In this document: positions 26,465 to 36,811 of the stretch, one piece after another | Numbering within the stretch: position 1 is the first letter of the stretch | Layout of the letters: each line of letters opens with the position of its first letter | DNA from: Geodermatophilus obscurus DSM 43160 | Lineage (GTDB): Bacteria > Actinomycetota > Actinomycetes > Mycobacteriales > Geodermatophilaceae | Assembly (NCBI RefSeq): GCF_000025345.1 | Contig: NC_013757.1 | Coordinates: 3,720,001-3,784,000 of the forward strand | DNA: 64,000 bases | Direction of reading: 5' to 3' | The notes under the pieces: generated by a model | The model's database searches: none | What the model was told of the DNA's origin: nothing | The model's input: the letters and a program-made list of their open reading frames with translations, nothing else | Made by a program: the position numbers and the translations under genes

Positions 26465-26896
26465 GTGCGCGCGGTGGTGAGCAGGGTCGGTACGGCAGCC
26501 GTGACCGTGGAGGGCGCGGTCGTCGGCGAGATCGGCCGCGGGCTGCTGGCGCTGGTCGGGGTGGGCCGTGAGGACGACGCGGAGCGGGCCCGGACGCTGG
26601 CGCGCAAGGTGCACGAGCTGCGGGTCTTCCCCACCGACGACGGCGCCCGGTCGGTGGGCGACCTCGGCCTGCCGGTGCTCGTCGTCAGCCAGTTCACGCT
26701 GTACGCCGACACGCGCCGGGGACGGCGTCCCTCCTGGGCCGACGCCGCTCCCGGCGAGACGGCCGAGCCGCTGGTCGAGGAGGTGGTCGCCGAGCTGCGC
26801 CGCCGCGGCAGCGAGGTCGCCACGGGGGTCTTCGGAGCGCGCATGCTGGTGTCGTCGGTCAACGAGGGACCGATGACCTTGCTCCTGGAAGTCTGA
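26465..26896 (+). CDS. dtd: D-aminoacyl-tRNA deacylase
   Basis: A 143-aa cytosolic homodimeric enzyme that hydrolyses D-amino acids mischarged on tRNA, using tRNA-based catalysis. The diagnostic motifs are SQFTLYAD near residue 78 and NEGPMT near 135 (the Gly-Pro of the chiral-proofreading site). The rest aligns without gaps to the family (RAVVSRVGTAAVTVEG at the start). The GTG at 26465 has GGAGGAT about 7 nt upstream. It precedes sigB with 248 nt between. Confidence 0.95.
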   Translation: MRAVVSRVGTAAVTVEGAVVGEIGRGLLALVGVGREDDAERARTLARKVHELRVFPTDDGARSVGDLGLPVLVVSQFTLYADTRRGRRPSWADAAPGETAEPLVEEVVAELRRRGSEVATGVFGARMLVSSVNEGPMTLLLEV

Positions 26897-26969
26897 GCGC
26901 CGGCCGAGCCGGGTACCCAGACGTGACGCGACACACGTCCTGTGCGTTGGCTGGGAAACGGGCATCCGT

Positions 26970-26998
26970 GGAACACCTGACCCCATCCGAGCCGTTGG
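26970..26998 (+). promoter_or_regulatory. Possible ECF sigma (SigE/SigH-type) promoter of sigB
   Basis: GGAAC at 26970-26974 and GTTGG at 26994-26998 are separated by 19 nt, matching the GGAA/GTT layout of SigH and SigE promoters. Mycobacterial sigB is known to be transcribed from such promoters. The start codon lies about 147 nt downstream. Motif match only. Confidence 0.35.
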
Positions 26999-27144
26999 AC
27001 AGGGCGTACCACACGGACACCGAGCAGGGGCTCACCGGCTGACCAGGCCGGCCGAGCAGCCCCACCCCCGACGCCCGGGTGCACCGTCGCCCATCGACGA
27101 CCGACGGTGTGCATCCGACCCGAAGGCAAGGACGAAGACAGATC

Positions 27145-28128
<984 letters not shown>

Positions 28129-28138
28129 TCCCGGACAG

Positions 28139-28180
28139 ACAGCGAGAGCCGGTCACCGTGTGGTGACCGGCTCTCGCTGT
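28139..28180 (+). terminator. Hairpin terminator after sigB
   Basis: ACAGCGAGAGCCGGTCACC at 28139-28157 and its exact complement at 28162-28180 form a 19-bp stem with a 4-nt loop (GTGT), beginning 11 nt after the sigB stop. There is no U-tract, as is common in high-GC actinobacteria. Confidence 0.85.
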
Positions 28181-28347
28181 GTCTGCAGGCGGTGACCACG
28201 GCCGCCTCGGCCGGTGAGCGGCTCGGCGGGAGAAGGCGCCGTGACGCGGGGCCGGACCTCCCGGCGCGGTGCCGTGGACACGCTGCGCGCAGGCCGGGGA
28301 CGGCACCTGGCCGCGGTGTCGTCCGGGAGGACGACAGATCGCACAGC

Positions 28348-31056
28348 TCACATGGGTGCCCGCATCCGGCGGGGGCCGGGGTCGACGCGGGCGGTGGGTG
28401 GGCCGACGCGGGCGCTGGCGCCGGCGACCACCAGCGATCGGCCGCCGTGCCAGGGATTGGGCGGGCCGACGATCACCGGCTCCAGGGTCAGCTGCAGCAC
28501 CTCGGGCAGGTCGTCGGCCAGCCGGGCGACCCGCAGCAGCAGGTTCTCCAGCGCCGCGACGTCGGCCGGCTCGGAGCCGCGGTAGCCGTTGAGCAGCGGC
28601 CACGCCCGCGGCGCGCGCACCAGCTCGGCGGCGTCCCGGTCGGTCAGCGGCAGGGGCCGGTAGGCGCGGTCGCCGAGCAGGTCGGTGGCGACACCGCCCA
28701 GACCGAAGCTGACCAGCGCGCCGAACGACGGGTCGTCGACGATCCCCACGACCGTGGCCACCCCGGGTGCGGCCATCTCCTGCACGATCACCGGGTCGCC
28801 GGACGGGATCGCCGCGAACGCCGCGCGCACCGCGTCGGCGTCGCCGACGTCCAGCCGCACCCCGCCCAGGTCGGAGCGGTGCTGCAGCCACGGTGCCGTC
28901 GACTTGAGCACGACCGGGTAGCCGACCTCCTCGGCCGCGGCGACCGCGGCCTCGGCGTCCGTGACCGTGCGGGTTCCCAGCAGCGGGATGCCGTAGGCGG
29001 CCAGCAGCGCGATGAGCTCCTCGTCGGTGAGCGGCCGCCCGCCGGGTGCCGAGGCCAGCGCCGGCAGGACCACGTCACGCGCGGCCCGCTCGTCGATCCC
29101 CTCGAGCTCCGGCACCTCACCGACCGGGCGGCGTCGCCAGGCGGCGTACTGCGCCACCTTGGCCAGCGCGATCACCCCACGCTCGGGCGTGGAGAACGAC
29201 GGCACCGAGCCGCGCGCCGGCGTCCCGTCCTCCCCGGGGACGGCCGTCTCGGCCGGGATGCCCTCGGCGGACAGGAACGTCGCCACGATGGGCTTGTCCG
29301 CACCGGTGGCGACCTCGCGCAGGGCGCGGCCGAACTCGGCCGAGACACGGCTGAGCGGGGGCAGGAAGACCGCCACCACGGCGTCCACCCCGTCGTCGTC
29401 CACGGCCTCCTGCAGCGCGGCGCGCCACTCCTCGACCGAGCCTCCGGCGCCGATGTCGGTCGGCGCATCGTGCGCCAGCTCCAGTCCGTACTCGAGGACG
29501 GAGTCGGAGACCAGCGCCCCCATCGCCGTGGAGTTGCCGACGACCGCGACCCGGTCACCGGACGGCAGGGGCTGGTGGGCCAGCAGCGTGCCGACGTCGA
29601 ACAGCTGCGCCAGGGTCTCCACCCGGATCACACCGGCCGAGGCGAACAGCGCCGCCACCGACTCCTCCGGCACCGCCACCGAGGTGCCGGCCAGGCCCTC
29701 GGTCATCCGCACGTGCCGGCCGCTCTTGACCGCCACCACCGGCTTGGTGCGGCCGACCTGGCGCGCGAGGCGGGCGAACTTGCGCGGGTTGCCGAAGCTC
29801 TCCAGGTGCAGCAGCACGACCTCGGTACCGGGGTCGGTCGCCCAGTACTGCAGCAGGTCGTTGCCGCTGACGTCGGCACGGTTGCCGGCGGAGACGAAGG
29901 TGGACAGGCCGAGGTTGCGGGTGCGCGCCTGCTCCAGCAGCGCCGATCCCAGCGCACCGGACTGCGCGAAGAAGCCCACCCGTCCGCGGCCGGGGACCCG
30001 GGGTGCCAGGCTGGCGTTGAGCCGCACCGCAGGATCGGTGTTCACGATGCCCAGGCAGTTGGGGCCCACGACCCGCATCCCCGAGGCGCGGGCGGCGGCC
30101 ACGAGCGCGCGCTCGCGGGCCCGCCCCTCGGCTCCGGACTCGCCGAACCCGCCGGTGATCACCACCAGGCCGCGCACCTTCTTGCGCCGCGCGGCCTCGA
30201 CCACCGCGGCGACCTCCTCGGCGGGCACAGCGACGATCGCGAGGTCGACGTCGTCCGGGACCTCCTCGATGCCGGCGTAGGCGGGGACACCGCGCACGTG
30301 CCGGCTGCCGGGGTTGACCGGGTAGATCGGGCCCTGGAAGCCGTAGTCGAGCAGGTGCCGCAGGGCGGCGTGGCCGAGCTTGCCCTCGTCGTTGCTCGCC
30401 CCCACCACGGCGACCGACGACGGCGTGAGCAGCCGTGCGATCGATCGCGACTCGCTGCGCTGTTCCCGCTCGTAGGCGACCTGCAGGGCACTCTCGGTCT
30501 GCGCGATGGGGAACGTCAGGTGGACGACGCCCTCCTCGTAGGACCGGGTCGGGGTGTACCCCGCGTCGAGGAAGACCCGCACCATCCGGTTGTTCTGCGC
30601 CAGCACCTCGGCGACGAAGCGCTGGATGCCCCGCTCCCGCGCGGCAGCGGCCAGGTGCTCGAGGAGCACCGAGCCCAGTCCGCGGCCCTGGTGGGCGTCC
30701 TCGACGAGGAAGGCGATCTCGGCATCGTCGGTGCCGGGATACCGGTCGTAGCGGCCCACCGCGATGATCTGGTCACCCAGCAGCACCACGAAGGCGACCC
30801 GGTCGACGTGGTCGACGTGGGTGAAGCGGTGCAGGTCCTTGTCCGACAGCCGCCTCATCGGCCCGAAGAACCGGTAGTAGCGGGTCTGGTCGGAGCTGCG
30901 GTCCATCAGCCCGACCAGGCCCTCGTCGTCCTCGGGACAGATCGGGCGCAGGTGCACCGTGCCGCCGTCGGCGGCGACGATGTCGGCCTCCCAGTGCGCG
31001 GGCGGCTGCGGCGGGGCGTCCTCCGCCGGCGGGGTCTCGGTGCTCTGCTCAGTCAC
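28348..31056 (-). CDS. GNAT acetyltransferase fused to NDP-forming acyl-CoA synthetase-like domains (Pat-type)
   Basis: A 902-aa protein with three parts: an N-terminal GNAT domain (about 30-180, acetyl-CoA loop QGRGLGSVLLEHL), a CoA-binding Rossmann domain starting SVAVVGASNDEGKLG near 213 with succinyl-CoA-ligase-like modules to about 670, and a C-terminal ATP-grasp domain (about 680-880). Proteins of this kind acetylate lysines of acyl-CoA synthetases to switch them off. The N-terminal position of the GNAT domain matches the arrangement I recall for Streptomyces PatA rather than Salmonella Pat. The start overlaps the acuC stop by 8 nt, so writer and eraser are coexpressed. Confidence 0.9.
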   Translation of the reverse strand: MTEQSTETPPAEDAPPQPPAHWEADIVAADGGTVHLRPICPEDDEGLVGLMDRSSDQTRYYRFFGPMRRLSDKDLHRFTHVDHVDRVAFVVLLGDQIIAVGRYDRYPGTDDAEIAFLVEDAHQGRGLGSVLLEHLAAAARERGIQRFVAEVLAQNNRMVRVFLDAGYTPTRSYEEGVVHLTFPIAQTESALQVAYEREQRSESRSIARLLTPSSVAVVGASNDEGKLGHAALRHLLDYGFQGPIYPVNPGSRHVRGVPAYAGIEEVPDDVDLAIVAVPAEEVAAVVEAARRKKVRGLVVITGGFGESGAEGRARERALVAAARASGMRVVGPNCLGIVNTDPAVRLNASLAPRVPGRGRVGFFAQSGALGSALLEQARTRNLGLSTFVSAGNRADVSGNDLLQYWATDPGTEVVLLHLESFGNPRKFARLARQVGRTKPVVAVKSGRHVRMTEGLAGTSVAVPEESVAALFASAGVIRVETLAQLFDVGTLLAHQPLPSGDRVAVVGNSTAMGALVSDSVLEYGLELAHDAPTDIGAGGSVEEWRAALQEAVDDDGVDAVVAVFLPPLSRVSAEFGRALREVATGADKPIVATFLSAEGIPAETAVPGEDGTPARGSVPSFSTPERGVIALAKVAQYAAWRRRPVGEVPELEGIDERAARDVVLPALASAPGGRPLTDEELIALLAAYGIPLLGTRTVTDAEAAVAAAEEVGYPVVLKSTAPWLQHRSDLGGVRLDVGDADAVRAAFAAIPSGDPVIVQEMAAPGVATVVGIVDDPSFGALVSFGLGGVATDLLGDRAYRPLPLTDRDAAELVRAPRAWPLLNGYRGSEPADVAALENLLLRVARLADDLPEVLQLTLEPVIVGPPNPWHGGRSLVVAGASARVGPPTARVDPGPRRMRAPM

Positions 31057-32230
31057 GGGGGTCGTCCGGGTCCAGGCCGAAGTAGGGGAACGCGGCGTTG
31101 CGGGTGCGGCCGATGGCCCGGTCCACGCGGGACTCGGTGAACGGATCCCAGTGCGCGAAGCCGGTGTAGCCGCCCTCGGTCATGTGCGTCGGTGGCCGGG
31201 CGCGGAGCCCGCGGCGGACGACGTCCTCCCGCCAGGACTCGGGGATCTCGGTGGCCGGGTCCAGCCGGGCGCCGGCCGCCTCGGCGATCAGGTGCGTCCA
31301 GGCCCGCGGCACGCAGCGCACCAGGCCGTAGCCGCCACCGCCGAGGGCGATCCAGCGGCCGTCGCAGATCTCGTGGGCGAGGTCGTGCACCGCGCGGTAG
31401 CTGACCCGCTGCCCGTCGATGGTGAGCCCGAGGTCGGCGAGCGGGTCCTCGTGGTGGGCGTCGCAGCCGCACTGGGTCACCAGGATCTCCGGCTGGAACG
31501 CCTTGAGGACGCTGGGCACGACCGCGTGGAAGGCCCGCAGCCAGCCGGTGTCGTCGGTGCCGTTGGGCAGGGCGAGGTTGACCGCGCTGCCCAGCGCCTT
31601 GTCCGGGTCGCCGGTCTCCTCGGGGAAGCCGGTGCCGGGGAACAGCGTCAGCGGCGTCTGGTGGATGCTCACGGTCAGCACCCGCGGGTCGTCGTAGAAG
31701 ACGGCCTGCACGCCGTCGCCGTGGTGGACGTCGAGGTCGACGTAGGCGATGCGCTGGTGGCCCTGGTCCAGCAGCCACTGGATCGCCACCGCGGCGTCGT
31801 TGAAGACGCAGAAGCCCGACGCGCGATCGCGCATCGCGTGGTGCAGCCCGCCGGAGATGTTGACCGCGTGCTGCGCCCGGCCGCTGTGCACCTGCTCGGC
31901 GGCGAGCACGCTGCCGCCGGTGATCAGTGCAGCGGCGTCGTACATGCCGTCGAAGACGGGGTTGTCCGCCGTCCCGAGACCATGGCCGACGCCGGGGTCG
32001 ACCGGGGCGCGCTTGACCGCGTCCAGGTAGGCCGGGTCGTGCACCCGGGTGAGCAGGTCGACGTCGGCCGGCGTGGGCCGCAGCACCTGCAGCCGGTCGG
32101 TGGACAGGACGCCGAGGCCGTCGGCCAGCCGCATCGTGAGGTCCAGCCGGACCGGGTGCAGCGGATGGTCCCCGCCCATCGTGTAGCCGAGCAACGCGTC
32201 GTCCCAGACGACTGCGACCGAGTCACTCAC
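31049..32230 (-). CDS. acuC: Acetoin utilisation protein AcuC, histone-deacetylase-family lysine deacetylase
   Basis: A 393-aa class I HDAC-like zinc hydrolase. The active-site pieces are all present: NISGGLHHAMRDRASGF with the His-His pair, YVDLDVHHGDGVQAVF with the zinc Asp and His, CGCDAHHEDPLADL with the second zinc Asp, and GGGGYGLVR with the catalytic Tyr. AcuC removes acetyl groups from acetyl-CoA synthetase and so reactivates it. The GTG at 32230 has GGGAGGGT upstream. It overlaps the acetyltransferase gene downstream, a compact reversible acetylation switch, and it is divergent from ideR. Confidence 0.92.
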   Translation of the reverse strand: MSDSVAVVWDDALLGYTMGGDHPLHPVRLDLTMRLADGLGVLSTDRLQVLRPTPADVDLLTRVHDPAYLDAVKRAPVDPGVGHGLGTADNPVFDGMYDAAALITGGSVLAAEQVHSGRAQHAVNISGGLHHAMRDRASGFCVFNDAAVAIQWLLDQGHQRIAYVDLDVHHGDGVQAVFYDDPRVLTVSIHQTPLTLFPGTGFPEETGDPDKALGSAVNLALPNGTDDTGWLRAFHAVVPSVLKAFQPEILVTQCGCDAHHEDPLADLGLTIDGQRVSYRAVHDLAHEICDGRWIALGGGGYGLVRCVPRAWTHLIAEAAGARLDPATEIPESWREDVVRRGLRARPPTHMTEGGYTGFAHWDPFTESRVDRAIGRTRNAAFPYFGLDPDDPRD

Positions 32231-32370
32231 GGGACCCTCCCGACGTCGACGGCGGTGTCGCGGGCGACGCTACCGTCGGTACCGCCGCGGCGTGCCTCGA
32301 GCGGTGCCGTCGCGCGAGCGGGCGCGCGCGCTCTCCCCCCGTACCATTCGGGACGACACGGAGGAGACCT

Positions 32371-33078
32371 GTGAACGACCTCATCGACACCACCGAGATG
32401 TACCTCCGGACGATCTTCGAGCTGGAGGAGGAGGGGATCGTCCCCCTCCGAGCCCGCATCGCCGAGCGGCTGCACCAGAGCGGTCCGACGGTGAGCCAGA
32501 CGGTCGCCCGGATGGAGCGCGACGGCCTGCTGACCGTCGAGGGCGACCGGCACCTGCAGCTGTCCGAGTCCGGGCGGCAGCTGGCCACCGCGGTGATGCG
32601 CAAGCACCGGCTCGCGGAGTGCCTGCTGGTCGACGTCATCGGCCTGGACTACGCCGACGTCCACGAGGAGGCGTGCCGCTGGGAGCACGTCATGAGCGAG
32701 GCCGTGGAGCGCAAGCTGCTGACCCTCCTCGGCAACCCGACGGTGTCGCCCTTCGGCAACCCGATCCCCGGTCTCGACGCCCTGGGCGGCGAGACCTCCG
32801 CGGTCCTCGACTCGCTGACCCTGCTGTCCACCACTGCGAGCCCCGAGGGACGCCGCGTGGAGATCAAGCGGATCAGCGAGCAGCTGCAGGAGGACACCCA
32901 GCTCATGCGCCAGCTGGCCGCCCAGGGCCTGCGGCCGGGCATGACCGCCGTCGCCCAGCTGACCGCCGGTTCGGTCAGCCTCGACGGCAACGTGCTGCCC
33001 ATGGGCGTGGCTCAGCACGTGTTCGTCAGCGCCCTGGACGAGGAGCTCACCCCGGCCGAGGCGGCTCCCCGCCGCTGA
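32371..33078 (+). CDS. ideR: Iron-dependent repressor IdeR (DtxR family)
   Basis: A 235-aa Fe(II)-activated repressor of iron uptake and activator of storage genes. The N-terminal winged helix (LHQSGPTVSQTVARMERDGLL) binds DNA. The metal ligands fall at canonical positions: Met10, Cys102, Glu105 and His106 for the primary site, and His79, Glu83 and His98 for the ancillary site. The C-terminal SH3-like domain ends FVSALDEEL. The GTG at 32371 has GAGGAG at 6 nt. It is divergent from acuC and lies in the sigB-ideR neighbourhood known from mycobacteria. Confidence 0.95.
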   Translation: MNDLIDTTEMYLRTIFELEEEGIVPLRARIAERLHQSGPTVSQTVARMERDGLLTVEGDRHLQLSESGRQLATAVMRKHRLAECLLVDVIGLDYADVHEEACRWEHVMSEAVERKLLTLLGNPTVSPFGNPIPGLDALGGETSAVLDSLTLLSTTASPEGRRVEIKRISEQLQEDTQLMRQLAAQGLRPGMTAVAQLTAGSVSLDGNVLPMGVAQHVFVSALDEELTPAEAAPRR

Positions 33079-33080
33079 GG

Positions 33081-33165
33081 GAGGTCCCCGTCCTCCTCGC
33101 CGCGGAAGGACCCCGTCCTCCCCACCCTCCGCGAGCTCGGGGCGGTGCCCGGGACGGGGCCGCGG
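33081..33165. repeat. GC-rich intergenic hairpin repeat (family copy d)
   Basis: AAGGACCCCGTCCTCCCCACC, then CCGCGAGCTCGGGG and a closing GGGACGGGGCC. It follows ideR directly, and a tandem partial copy precedes it (GGTCCCCGTCCTCC). Confidence 0.6.
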
Positions 33166-33249
33166 CGAGCGTCTGGACGGGGCCTGTCCGGGACGGGTCG
33201 GCGGGACCCTGAGGGGGGCCACGCTGCGCCGGCTCCTACCGTGGGCCCG

Positions 33250-35328
33250 GTGAGCGAGCCCTCCGACGCCCCCGCCACCTCCTCCCCCTCCGGATCCCCC
33301 TTCGCCGACCTGGCGGCCTTCGTCGCCCTGCCGCGGGTCGGCGGCCTGGCCCTGTCGCCGGACGGCCGGCGGCTGGCGATCGCGGTGCAGACCCTGGACC
33401 GCGAGAAGACCGCGTGGCAGTCGGCGCTGTGGGAGGTCGACCCCGAGGGACGGCGGCCGGCCCGCCGGCTGACCCGCAGCGCACCGGGCGAGTCCTCGCC
33501 GGTGTGGGCGCCCGACGGCTCGCTGCTGTTCACCTCCGCCCGCCCCGATCCGGGGGCCGGCGACGGAACGGAGGAGCCGAAGCCGGCGCTCTGGAGCCTG
33601 CCCGCCGACGGCGGTGAGGCGCGGCCGGTGCTGACCCACCCGGGCGGGATCTCGGGTGTCGCCCTCGCCGCGGACTCCGGCGAGGTGGTCGTCACCGCGT
33701 CCGCCATGCCGGGAGCGGGCGACGCCGAGGCCGACGCGGAGCGGCGGAAGCGGCGCAAGGAGGCCGGGGTCACCGCGATCCTCCACGAGGCCTACCCGGT
33801 GCGGTACTGGGACAGCGACCTCGGCCCGGCCACCCCGCACCTGTTCTGGGCCGGCGGACTCCCCGCCGAGCCGCACGCCGGTGCCGAGCGCCCGCCGGTC
33901 GAGCTGCGCGACCTGACCCCCGACGCCGTCCCGCCCTCCGGCGCCGGTGGCGACCTGACTCTCTCCCCCGACGGCCGGCTCCTCGTGCGCGTGGAGTCCG
34001 TCCCCGACGGCCCGGCGGGCCGGCGGGACCGGCTGGTCCTCCTCGAGACCGCCACCGGGGAGGCCCGAGCCCTGGTCGACGACCCGCTCGCCGACCTGGG
34101 CGCGCCGCGCTTCTCCCCGGACGGCAGCGCCGTCGTCTGCGTGCGGGAGTCGATGTCGAGCCACGACGAGCCGCCGGACTACACGCTGTTGCACGTCGAC
34201 GTCGCCACCGGCGCGGCACGGGAGCTCACCCCGGGCTTCGACCGCTGGCCGTCCGCGCCGCAGTTCAACGCCGACAGGACGGCGGTGTACTTCCTGGCCG
34301 ACGACGACGGCCGGCACGCGCTCTTCCGGGTGCCCACGGACGGCGGGGAGCCGGTCCGCATGACCACCGACGGCGCCTACAGCGACCTGCAGGTGGCCCG
34401 TGACGGCAGCGCCCTCTACGCGTTGCGCTCGGCCTACGACGAGCCGCCGGCGCCGGTGCGGCTGGACCCGGAGGCGACCGGCCAGCACCCCGACCCGCTG
34501 CCGAACCCGGGGACCCTCGCCGGGTTGCCCGGCACCCTGCAGGAGGTCGAGGCCACCGCCGCCGACGGGACGCCGGTGCACTGCTGGCTGGTGCTGCCCG
34601 AGGGCGCGTCGGCGGAGCGCCCGGCGCCGCTGGTGCTGTGGGTCCACGGCGGGCCGTTGATGAGCTGGAACTCGTGGTCCTGGCGCTGGTGCCCGTGGGT
34701 GCTGGCCGCCCGCGGCTACGCCGTCCTGCTGCCCGACCCGGCGCTGTCGCAGGGGTACGGGCAGGACTTCGTCCGCCGCGGCTGGGGCGCCTGGGGCGAG
34801 GCGCCCTACACCGACCTGATGGCGGCGGTCGACGCCGTGGAGCAGCGGCCGGAGATCGACGAGTCGCGCACCGCCGCGATGGGCGGCTCGTTCGGCGGCT
34901 ACATGGCCAACTGGATCGCCACCCAGACCGACCGGTTCCGGGCGATCGTCACCCACGCCAGCCTGTGGGACGTGGACTCCTTCATCGGCACCACCGATGC
35001 GGCCTACTACTGGGAGAAGGAGTGGGGCGACCCGCTGCGCCAGCCCAAGCGCTACGAGCAGAACTCGCCGCACCGCTACGCCGACGCCATCCGCACCCCG
35101 GTGCTCGTGATCCACGGTGACCGCGACTACCGGGTGCCGATCGGCGAGGCGCTGCGGCTCTGGTACGACCTGCAGAAGCGCGGCGTCCCCTCCCGGTTCC
35201 TCTATTTCCCGAACGAGAACCACTGGGTGCTGACGCCCGGGAACGCGGGGGTATTCTGGGAGACAGTTCTCGCCTTCCTGGCGGAGCATGTACTCGACCA
35301 GGGGTGGCGACGCCCGGACCTGTTGTGA
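33250..35328 (+). CDS. S9-family prolyl oligopeptidase-like serine peptidase
   Basis: A 692-aa cytosolic peptidase of the acylaminoacyl-peptidase/DPP type. An N-terminal beta-propeller (LSPDGRRLAIAV, WAPDGSLLFTSA, FSPDGSAVV repeats) covers about 1-420, followed by an alpha/beta hydrolase domain with WVHGGPLMSW, the nucleophile GGSFGGYM, Asp in HGDRDYRVP and His in NENHWVL. The GTG at 33250 has a TACCGT box 7 nt upstream and may be leaderless. The last 26 codons are encoded by the integrated element: the native C-terminal coding sequence is displaced to 51.9 kb. All catalytic residues lie before the junction. Confidence 0.92.
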   Translation: MSEPSDAPATSSPSGSPFADLAAFVALPRVGGLALSPDGRRLAIAVQTLDREKTAWQSALWEVDPEGRRPARRLTRSAPGESSPVWAPDGSLLFTSARPDPGAGDGTEEPKPALWSLPADGGEARPVLTHPGGISGVALAADSGEVVVTASAMPGAGDAEADAERRKRRKEAGVTAILHEAYPVRYWDSDLGPATPHLFWAGGLPAEPHAGAERPPVELRDLTPDAVPPSGAGGDLTLSPDGRLLVRVESVPDGPAGRRDRLVLLETATGEARALVDDPLADLGAPRFSPDGSAVVCVRESMSSHDEPPDYTLLHVDVATGAARELTPGFDRWPSAPQFNADRTAVYFLADDDGRHALFRVPTDGGEPVRMTTDGAYSDLQVARDGSALYALRSAYDEPPAPVRLDPEATGQHPDPLPNPGTLAGLPGTLQEVEATAADGTPVHCWLVLPEGASAERPAPLVLWVHGGPLMSWNSWSWRWCPWVLAARGYAVLLPDPALSQGYGQDFVRRGWGAWGEAPYTDLMAAVDAVEQRPEIDESRTAAMGGSFGGYMANWIATQTDRFRAIVTHASLWDVDSFIGTTDAAYYWEKEWGDPLRQPKRYEQNSPHRYADAIRTPVLVIHGDRDYRVPIGEALRLWYDLQKRGVPSRFLYFPNENHWVLTPGNAGVFWETVLAFLAEHVLDQGWRRPDLL
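35242..35247. other. attL core of the integrative element
   Basis: AACGCG, in frame within the peptidase codons for PGNA, is shared with attR at 51892-51897. Left of it the sequence belongs to the host gene; right of it the codons encode a variant C-terminus (VFWETVLAFLAEHVL) that matches the displaced native end in 17 of 26 residues. The exact crossover dinucleotide cannot be fixed. Confidence 0.55.
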
Positions 35329-35340
35329 CCAGGGGGACAC

Positions 35341-36795
35341 ATGGCAGGCAAGACTCCGCAGCGGGCCGCGATCTACGTCCGCATCTCGGACGACCGGGAG
35401 GGTCAGGGCCTCGGCGTCACGCGGCAGGAGCAGGACTGCCGGGCGCTCACGGAGCGGCTGGAGTGGACGCTGCACCCGCACCGGCCCGTCTACTCGGACA
35501 ACGACATCGGCGCGAGCACCAAGAGCCGGAAGGCCCGCCCGGAGTTCGCCGAGCTGCTGGCCGCGGTCCGGGCCGGGACCGTGGACGGCATCCTCTACTA
35601 CTCCACGTCCCGTCTGACCCGGCGGCCGATGGAGTACGAGGGGATCAAGGCCCTGGTGGAGGACACCGGGGTCCGCCTCGCGTCGGTGGTGTCGGGGCAG
35701 GTGGACCTGACCACCGCCGACGGGCGGCTGTTGGGCGGGATCATGGCGCAGTTCGACGCCGCCGAGGCCGAGCGCATCAGCGAGAGAGTGCGGCGGACGT
35801 TCGTGCAGCACCGGGAGGCCGGGAGGCCGCACACGACCGGCACCCGCCCGTTCGGGTACAAGCCAGGCGGGATCAAGGTGGACGCCGTCGAGGCCGCCGC
35901 GATCCGCGACGCCGTCGAGTGGATCACCGACGAGAACGTCCAGGCGAGCCTGGGAGACGTGGTCCGGGCCTGGACCGCCGCCGGGCTGGAGACCGTGACC
36001 GGCCGCCCCTGGTCGCGGGTGATGGTGTCGAAGGTCCTCACCCGGCCGCGGAACGCCGGGCTGGTCGAGTACCTCGGGGAGATCGTCGGCCGCGGCAGCT
36101 TCGACGCGATCCTGACCGAGGACGAGCTGCGCGCCGTCCGCGAGGCCCTGGCCGCCCGGTCGGGGCTGGTGACCGCGCGCTACAGCCGCCGCCAGCATCT
36201 CCTGTCCGGGCTCATCTACTGCGGGGTCTGCGGCGGCCGGATGAAGGTGTCCGCGCGGCGGGACGCGGAGGGCGCGGTGCGCGCCGACTCGTTCGTCTCG
36301 TGCGTCAAGGACAACGGCGGGTGCGGGCACGTCAAGCGCAACCTACGGCTGGCGGAGGCGTTCATCCTCGGCGCGGTCGAGCGCCGACTGGCCGACGCCA
36401 CGGCCTTCGCTGACCCGGACGACGACTCCGAGGCCGCGCAGGAGGCCGCGCGGCTGACCGCCGAGCGCGACACCCTGCGGGCCAAGGTCGAGCGGCTCCA
36501 GAAGCTGATGCTGGACGACCCGGACTTCACCGCCGAGGACTTCGTGCCGATGATCCGGAAGCTGCGGGACCGCATCCGCGAGGTGGAGGCGCTGCTGGCC
36601 GACGTGGAGCTGCCCGCCCGCCGCGACGCCCTGGGGGAGGACCCGCTGGCCGACTGGCAGGCCGGTGGGTTCGATGAGCGCCGGGAGGTCCTGGAGGCGC
36701 TGGTGGCGCAGATCGTGCTGCACCCGATCGGGAAGGTGGGCCCGGCGCGGTCGCGGGCGATGGTGCCGGAGACGACGCAGATCATCTGGCGGTAG
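35341..36795 (+). CDS. int: Large serine recombinase (integrase)
   Basis: A 484-aa site-specific integrase. The N-terminal resolvase domain carries YVRISDDREG with the catalytic Ser16 and neighbouring Arg14, plus the second arginine region STSRLTRRP. A recombinase domain follows (FGYKPGGIKVDAVEAAAIRDAVEW), then a zinc ribbon with CGVCGGRMK and SCVKDNGGCGH, and a coiled-coil segment (TAERDTLRAKVERLQKL) expected to control directionality. GGGGGA precedes the ATG. It starts 12 nt after the peptidase stop, so after integration it can be transcribed from the host promoter. It should integrate the element at the adjacent peptidase site. Confidence 0.95.
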   Translation: MAGKTPQRAAIYVRISDDREGQGLGVTRQEQDCRALTERLEWTLHPHRPVYSDNDIGASTKSRKARPEFAELLAAVRAGTVDGILYYSTSRLTRRPMEYEGIKALVEDTGVRLASVVSGQVDLTTADGRLLGGIMAQFDAAEAERISERVRRTFVQHREAGRPHTTGTRPFGYKPGGIKVDAVEAAAIRDAVEWITDENVQASLGDVVRAWTAAGLETVTGRPWSRVMVSKVLTRPRNAGLVEYLGEIVGRGSFDAILTEDELRAVREALAARSGLVTARYSRRQHLLSGLIYCGVCGGRMKVSARRDAEGAVRADSFVSCVKDNGGCGHVKRNLRLAEAFILGAVERRLADATAFADPDDDSEAAQEAARLTAERDTLRAKVERLQKLMLDDPDFTAEDFVPMIRKLRDRIREVEALLADVELPARRDALGEDPLADWQAGGFDERREVLEALVAQIVLHPIGKVGPARSRAMVPETTQIIWR

Positions 36796-36811
36796 CCGGA
36801 CAGCTCGGCCC

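Noticed and set aside
28192-31140. A 982-codon open frame on the plus strand
   Set aside because: Antisense to the acetyltransferase fusion, which has intact GNAT and CoA-binding motifs. Composition is typical of a shadow frame.
32227-36330. A 1,367-codon open frame on the minus strand
   Set aside because: It runs antisense through ideR, the S9 peptidase and the integrase, all with clear family motifs. Its protein is low-complexity Arg/Gly/Val and results from high GC at third positions.
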